The position numbers were made by a program, and so were the translations under genes. A stretch of DNA of 9,359 nt, taken from Oscillospiraceae bacterium (GTDB lineage: Bacteria; Bacillota; Clostridia; Oscillospirales; Oscillospiraceae). Under the pieces are notes generated by a model. It searched no databases and was not told where the DNA came from. It was given only the letters and a program-made list of their open reading frames with translations. Every line of letters begins with the position of its first letter. The first letter of the stretch is position 1. Below, piece by piece: positions 6,375 through 9,359 of the stretch. Location of the stretch: assembly GCA_024404215.1 (NCBI GenBank), contig JAKSQI010000051.1:1-9359 (forward strand), read 5' to 3'.

Positions 6375-6772
6375 CCTTTCTTGGGATTAACCAAATCACG
6401 CCAATCCAGGTCGCCGCGCTTCAAACCCTGAACCAGAACCTCAGCAGTGGCAACATTGGTGGCAAAAGGAACGTTTTGCCGGTCACACAGACGGGCAATT
6501 TCCAAAACATCCTGCTTATCACTCAAGGAGGGGTCACAGAAAAACAGTACCAGGTCAATCTCATTATAGGCAATACGTGCGCCAATCTGCTGGTCGCCGC
6601 CCTGTCGGCAGGAGAGATAATTTCGGATTTTTAAACCGGTGGCATCCGATACCAGACGGCCGGTGTTGTAGGTAGCGCAGATGGAATGGCCGGATAAAAT
6701 GCCGCAGTAAGCGATACAGAACTGGACCATTAATTCCTTTTTACTGTCATGAGCTAGCAATGCGATTTCCAT
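6365..6772 (-). CDS. mgsA: Methylglyoxal synthase family protein, divergent
   Basis: The 135-residue protein has the methylglyoxal synthase fold; the normal enzyme turns dihydroxyacetone phosphate into methylglyoxal and phosphate in the cytoplasm. Conserved parts: ALLAHDSKKELMVQF (4-18) with H8, D9 and K12; GGDQQIGA (58-65) with the catalytic Asp as D60; the FF-DP motif (77-81); and ATNVATAEVL (104-113). Several active-site positions differ from the E. coli enzyme: ATGTTG has become ATYNTG (33-38); the SGPxGGD phosphate loop has become SCRQGGD (54-60); and the loop with PHDPDV is two residues shorter and reads DKQDV (85-89), losing the His. The second catalytic Asp appears kept as D88. The start is supported by GGAGGTG at 6781-6787, 8 nt upstream. 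It lies 38 nt after the MinD-like gene and probably shares its transcript. Family membership is sure; that it still makes methylglyoxal is not. Confidence 0.85.
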   Translation of the reverse strand: MEIALLAHDSKKELMVQFCIAYCGILSGHSICATYNTGRLVSDATGLKIRNYLSCRQGGDQQIGARIAYNEIDLVLFFCDPSLSDKQDVLEIARLCDRQNVPFATNVATAEVLVQGLKRGDLDWRDLVNPKKGRA

Positions 6773-6810
6773 GGTAAATGCACCTCCGTATAGAGTAGTA
6801 GTTAAAGAAG

Positions 6811-7548
6811 TCAGCGCTCAGATATGGGAATGCTCTCGCCGGTTAGACGACGGGCGGAACGCAGAAAGCCCTGAGCTGCCCGCCGACGGCTGAACAGAAC
6901 CAAGGGCCGTTCCCGATTGGCGGAGGCGGAAACATCCCCGTCCTCTCGAACGATGCCTAAAAGACGGGCGCCGACAGAATCAATCATATCATCAATATTT
7001 GCTTTGTCCCGTTTCATAACTCTGGGCTGAACCCGGTTTACCAAAAGCCGGATATCCTTCAGGCCATAGTCCTGCAGGCGGGAGCACATGATCTGACCAT
7101 CACGCAGACTGGAACGGTCACCGGTGGTTACAATAATGGCCTCATCCGCATAGTGCAGAAGCTGAAGAACATCCTCACCTATGCCGGCCGGGGCATCCAA
7201 TAAGCAATAGTCAAAGGCTTCACGAAGCCGATTAAAGAGAACCTCGCAGCGTTCCCGGGGAAGTCCGGCCGGTGAAAAATCCAAGGCAGGTAAGAACCAA
7301 AGGTTTTCCAGTTCAGGATGCTTAAGACAATACTCCTCGGGATTATCCGGGATTTCGGCCAAAAGGGATACCGAGGGCAGCAGATAATGACTGACTCCCA
7401 AACTAATATCCAGATTTCGCAGCTCGGCGTCGCAGTCAGCACACAGGGTCCGAAAGCCAAGAGCCCCCAGACAGGAGCCCATAGCGCCGACGGCTGTTGT
7501 TTTGCCGGTTCCGCCCTTGCCGGAAACCACGGCGATTATCTTTCCCAT
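6811..7548 (-). CDS. minD: MinD/ParA-type P-loop ATPase (MinD-like)
   Basis: The 245-residue ATPase belongs to the MinD/ParA group, which bind ATP as a dimer and place division or shape proteins at the membrane. It shows the deviant Walker A SGKGGTGKTT (9-18, signature Lys 11 and P-loop Lys 16), the switch/A' segment ADCDAELRNLD (37-47), which closely resembles MinD's DxxxGLRNLD, and Walker B LLDAPAGIG (116-124, D118). The C-terminus ends at RRLTGESIPISER: the amphipathic membrane-targeting helix that follows this point in typical MinD is missing. No minC or minE lies next to it. I start at ATG 7548 (GGAGG at 7553-7557, 4-nt spacing); the frame is open back to 7617, but that part is promoter and leader. 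It sits between PBP2 and mgsA, where clostridial minCDE-rodA usually lies. An alternative is a MinD paralogue with another job, so the symbol is tentative. Confidence 0.82.
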   Translation of the reverse strand: MGKIIAVVSGKGGTGKTTAVGAMGSCLGALGFRTLCADCDAELRNLDISLGVSHYLLPSVSLLAEIPDNPEEYCLKHPELENLWFLPALDFSPAGLPRERCEVLFNRLREAFDYCLLDAPAGIGEDVLQLLHYADEAIIVTTGDRSSLRDGQIMCSRLQDYGLKDIRLLVNRVQPRVMKRDKANIDDMIDSVGARLLGIVREDGDVSASANRERPLVLFSRRRAAQGFLRSARRLTGESIPISER

Positions 7549-7566
7549 AGTTCCTCCCAGCTTAAC

Positions 7567-7597
7567 ATGTTTATCTAATATCCGATAGATACAACAT
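7567..7597 (-). repeat. Palindromic leader (hairpin) of the MinD-like gene
   Basis: ATGTT-TATCTA (7567-7577) pairs with TAGATA-c-AACAT (7586-7597), giving an 11-bp stem with one bulged base and an 8-nt loop. A second, overlapping inverted repeat joins TAACATG (7563-7569) and CATGTTA (7601-7607), the latter touching the -10 box. The hairpin would form at or near the very 5' end of the mRNA, a few bases before the ribosome binding site. It could be an operator for a dimeric repressor or an RNA hairpin that protects or tunes the transcript. Confidence 0.6.
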
Positions 7598-7606
7598 ATC
7601 CATGTT

Positions 7607-7635
7607 AGTATAGACAAAATGATTTATAAATGCAA
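7607..7635 (-). promoter_or_regulatory. Predicted sigma-A promoter of the MinD-like/mgsA unit
   Basis: On the minus strand TTGCAT (7635-7630), a 17-nt spacer, and TATACT (7612-7607) match the sigma-A consensus well. Transcription should start near 7600, giving a leader of about 50 nt that is mostly the palindrome. It lies in the 111-nt gap after the PBP2 stop, so the MinD-like gene can be expressed apart from PBP2. Confidence 0.68.
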
Positions 7636-7659
7636 GTTTTTTTCTAAACTTCTGTCAAA

Positions 7660-9359
7660 TTAGGGCAGAAGAACCCCCTCGCCGTTGATGGTAACGGATT
7701 CTACGTGGGTGCCGAAGTAGTAATCCATAACATTTTTGGTTACGGTCATAACATTTCGGCCGGCACTGCCTCGCTCAATGATAACGGCGATGGCGATTTC
7801 CGGATTATCGGCAGGGGCATAGCATACAAACACACCATTGTTACTGTTACCGCTGTCGTTCTGAACGGTACCGGTTTTGGCTGCTACGGTAACCTTGTAA
7901 TTGCTGTAGAGGTCATAGCCGGAACCGCCGGGCTTGTTGGCTACCGCTTCCATGCCTTCCTGAAGGATGGAAATGTATTCTTTTTCCTTAGCAGTAAACT
8001 CATAGGCAATTTCCGGTTCTTTTTCATACACAGTATCCGTGTAATCCGGGTTCATAACGGTGTCCAGCAGGGTCTGCCGGTAGCGGATGCCGCCGCTGGC
8101 AATGGTAGCAGCGTAATTGGAAAGCTGAACGGGGGTGAACATGTTCTGGCCCTGTCCAATACTGGCCAGAAGGGTGTCAGCAGAGTACCAGGCCTCACCC
8201 AAAACCTCATTTTTGTATTCCTTGCTGGCGATAACACCGCTGGAATCGCCAATCTCAATGCCGGTGGGGGTACCAAAACCGAACTCCTCCGCTGCAGCCT
8301 TTAGCTTGGCGGAGCCGATGGCATCGCCGACAGTAAAGAAGAAAACGTTGCAGGAGTAACGCAGGGCGTCCACTATGTCCAAGGGGCCGTGACCGCCGCC
8401 GGAAGTGGAGTAAACCCAGCAGCGTGGCTGATAGTCATCGTATTTGTCAAAAAAACCGTTATCGGTGATGGTAGAGGTTCGGGAAATATAGCCCGCCTTC
8501 AATCCGGCAAAGCCGGTTACCATTTTATATGTGGAGCCGGGGTTATAGGTACCGTTGATGGCACGGTTAAAGAGGGGGGCGGTAGCGTCATTCATCAAAT
8601 CCGAATAGTTATCAAAAAAGGTGGAAATGTCAAAGGTGGGGTAGGAGGCACAGGCTAAAATGCCGCCGCTTTTGACATCCGTAACCACAACTGCACCGCC
8701 GGTTGCCATGTTGTCCGAGGTTCGGTCCTCGTTAATCTCGTTAATTTTATCCTCCAGGGCTTTTTCAGCAACTTCCTGAAGGCCGATATCCAGGGTCAGG
8801 TATACGTTGTTTCCGTTGGAGGCCTCCTTCAGAATCTCCGTGGAGACGACGGCATCGGTATCTTCCGAGTAGACCACCCGCATTTCTCCATCAGTACCGT
8901 GGAGGTATTCCTCAAAGGCCTTTTCCACGCCATCCTTGCCGATATAGGTATCAATGGAATAGCCGTCCTCTTTGTAGGTTTCATATTCTTCGGCGTTCAT
9001 TTTACCCACGTAGCCGAGAATATGCGAAGCAGACTTTGTAGTATAGACACGGGTTGCCGCCGTTTCCACGGAAACTCCCGGGTAGTTGCGTTCCTTCAGA
9101 ACGGAAATGAAATCTGTGCTGGCGTCACCGGCAAAAATATAAGTGTCCTGTGCAGTGATAACCCGGGATTCAAGCTCATACCGGAGGCCAATCATGGTTC
9201 GGGCATCCTCGGAGGAAACGGTGTAATCGATTTTGTAGTGCTCACGCAGCCACACAATAAAGTCATTGGCTGAAATGTCCGCATCCAGACTAAAATACTT
9301 TAAATACTGGGACAAAACCAGCCGCTGTGTGTAGGTTGTGTCTGTCAGCCATGCAAAGG
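7660..9359 (-). CDS. mrdA: Class B penicillin-binding protein, PBP2/MrdA type, N-terminus beyond window
   Basis: This is the peptidoglycan transpeptidase that cross-links wall peptides during cell elongation; the active domain lies outside the membrane. The frame is open to the window edge (565 codons plus stop), so the N-terminal anchor and true start lie outside. Counting from the Leu codon at 9313-9315, about 1-165 is the PBP dimer domain, with YIGKDGVEKAFEEYLHGTDG at 124-143, and about 200-530 the transpeptidase domain. The catalytic triad motifs are all present: STYK (S261, K264), SCN (321-323) and KTGT (480-483). The TTG at 9313-9315 should not be taken as the start: upstream codons continue in frame, and there is no leader or anchor. 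In Clostridia this gene commonly follows mreBCD. Division-type PBPs (PBP3/SpoVD) share these motifs, but no C-terminal PASTA domains are present and the MinD/mgsA neighbours favour PBP2. Confidence 0.9.
   Translation of the reverse strand, partial: FAWLTDTTYTQRLVLSQYLKYFSLDADISANDFIVWLREHYKIDYTVSSEDARTMIGLRYELESRVITAQDTYIFAGDASTDFISVLKERNYPGVSVETAATRVYTTKSASHILGYVGKMNAEEYETYKEDGYSIDTYIGKDGVEKAFEEYLHGTDGEMRVVYSEDTDAVVSTEILKEASNGNNVYLTLDIGLQEVAEKALEDKINEINEDRTSDNMATGGAVVVTDVKSGGILACASYPTFDISTFFDNYSDLMNDATAPLFNRAINGTYNPGSTYKMVTGFAGLKAGYISRTSTITDNGFFDKYDDYQPRCWVYSTSGGGHGPLDIVDALRYSCNVFFFTVGDAIGSAKLKAAAEEFGFGTPTGIEIGDSSGVIASKEYKNEVLGEAWYSADTLLASIGQGQNMFTPVQLSNYAATIASGGIRYRQTLLDTVMNPDYTDTVYEKEPEIAYEFTAKEKEYISILQEGMEAVANKPGGSGYDLYSNYKVTVAAKTGTVQNDSGNSNNGVFVCYAPADNPEIAIAVIIERGSAGRNVMTVTKNVMDYYFGTHVESVTINGEGVLLP

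Noticed and set aside
6053..6634. 193-codon plus-strand open frame over the T-box and mgsA
   Set aside because: It runs antisense to a structured RNA leader and a conserved gene, with no homology I recognise.
7549..7617. Upstream extension of the MinD-like protein
   Set aside because: It would translate the promoter and hairpin; MinD proteins begin just before the P-loop, as the ATG at 7548 gives.
7649..7671. Inverted repeat CTTCTG/CAGAAG at the end of the PBP2 gene as a terminator
   Set aside because: The stem is only 6 bp with a long loop, and on the minus strand it is followed by TTTAG then a run of A, not T.
9313..9315. TTG as start of the penicillin-binding protein
   Set aside because: The frame continues upstream to the window edge, and the protein would lack its membrane anchor.
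1..9359. CRISPR arrays, insertion sequences, tRNA or rRNA genes, phage or defence genes
   Set aside because: No repeat-spacer pattern, transposase, integrase or structural RNA sequence was seen on either strand.

Overview
The window is a piece of ordinary chromosome from a Gram-positive anaerobe, most likely a member of the Clostridia (an Oscillospirales/Ruminococcaceae-type gut organism is my best guess). The reasons are a moderately GC-rich sequence, strong GGAGG ribosome binding sites, a T-box leader ahead of a hisS-aspS pair, an NADH-linked [FeFe] hydrogenase gene set, and a penicillin-binding protein next to a MinD-like ATPase and a methylglyoxal-synthase-like gene. The taxonomy is inference. 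All eight genes are on the minus strand, so they are read from high to low coordinates.

Reading in the direction of transcription: (1) 9359-7660 is a class B penicillin-binding protein of the PBP2/MrdA type whose N-terminus lies beyond the window edge. (2) 7548-6811 is a MinD/ParA-type ATPase with its own promoter (TTGCAT-N17-TATACT) and a palindromic 5' leader, followed after 38 nt by (3) 6772-6365, a divergent methylglyoxal synthase homologue that ends in a probable terminator. In Clostridia these genes usually sit in a longer mreBCD-mrdA-minCDE-rodA-mgsA cluster. Here minC, minE and rodA are absent from between them. (4) 6338-6125 is a complete T-box leader that controls (5) hisS (6075-4708) and (6) aspS (4693-2918), closed by a strong hairpin at 2880-2905. 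(7) After an AT-rich intergenic promoter region come three genes of an electron-bifurcating [FeFe] hydrogenase: HydC/NuoE-like (2692-2210), HydB/NuoF-like (2206-326), and the first 103 residues of the HydA catalytic subunit (311-1, running off the edge).

The genes fall into three jobs: cell-wall elongation and cell-shape or division ATPase plus a side branch of triose-phosphate metabolism; charging of tRNA-His and tRNA-Asp under a shared tRNA-sensing switch; and disposal of reducing equivalents as H2 from NADH and reduced ferredoxin.

I do not see a novel defence system, mobile element, CRISPR array, tRNA or rRNA. The points most worth a second look are: the T-box ahead of hisS appears tuned to tRNA-Asp at both tRNA contact points, not tRNA-His; the methylglyoxal-synthase homologue has changed phosphate-binding and catalytic-loop residues; the MinD-like protein has lost the C-terminal membrane-targeting helix and its usual partners; and the minD promoter is followed by a nested palindrome.
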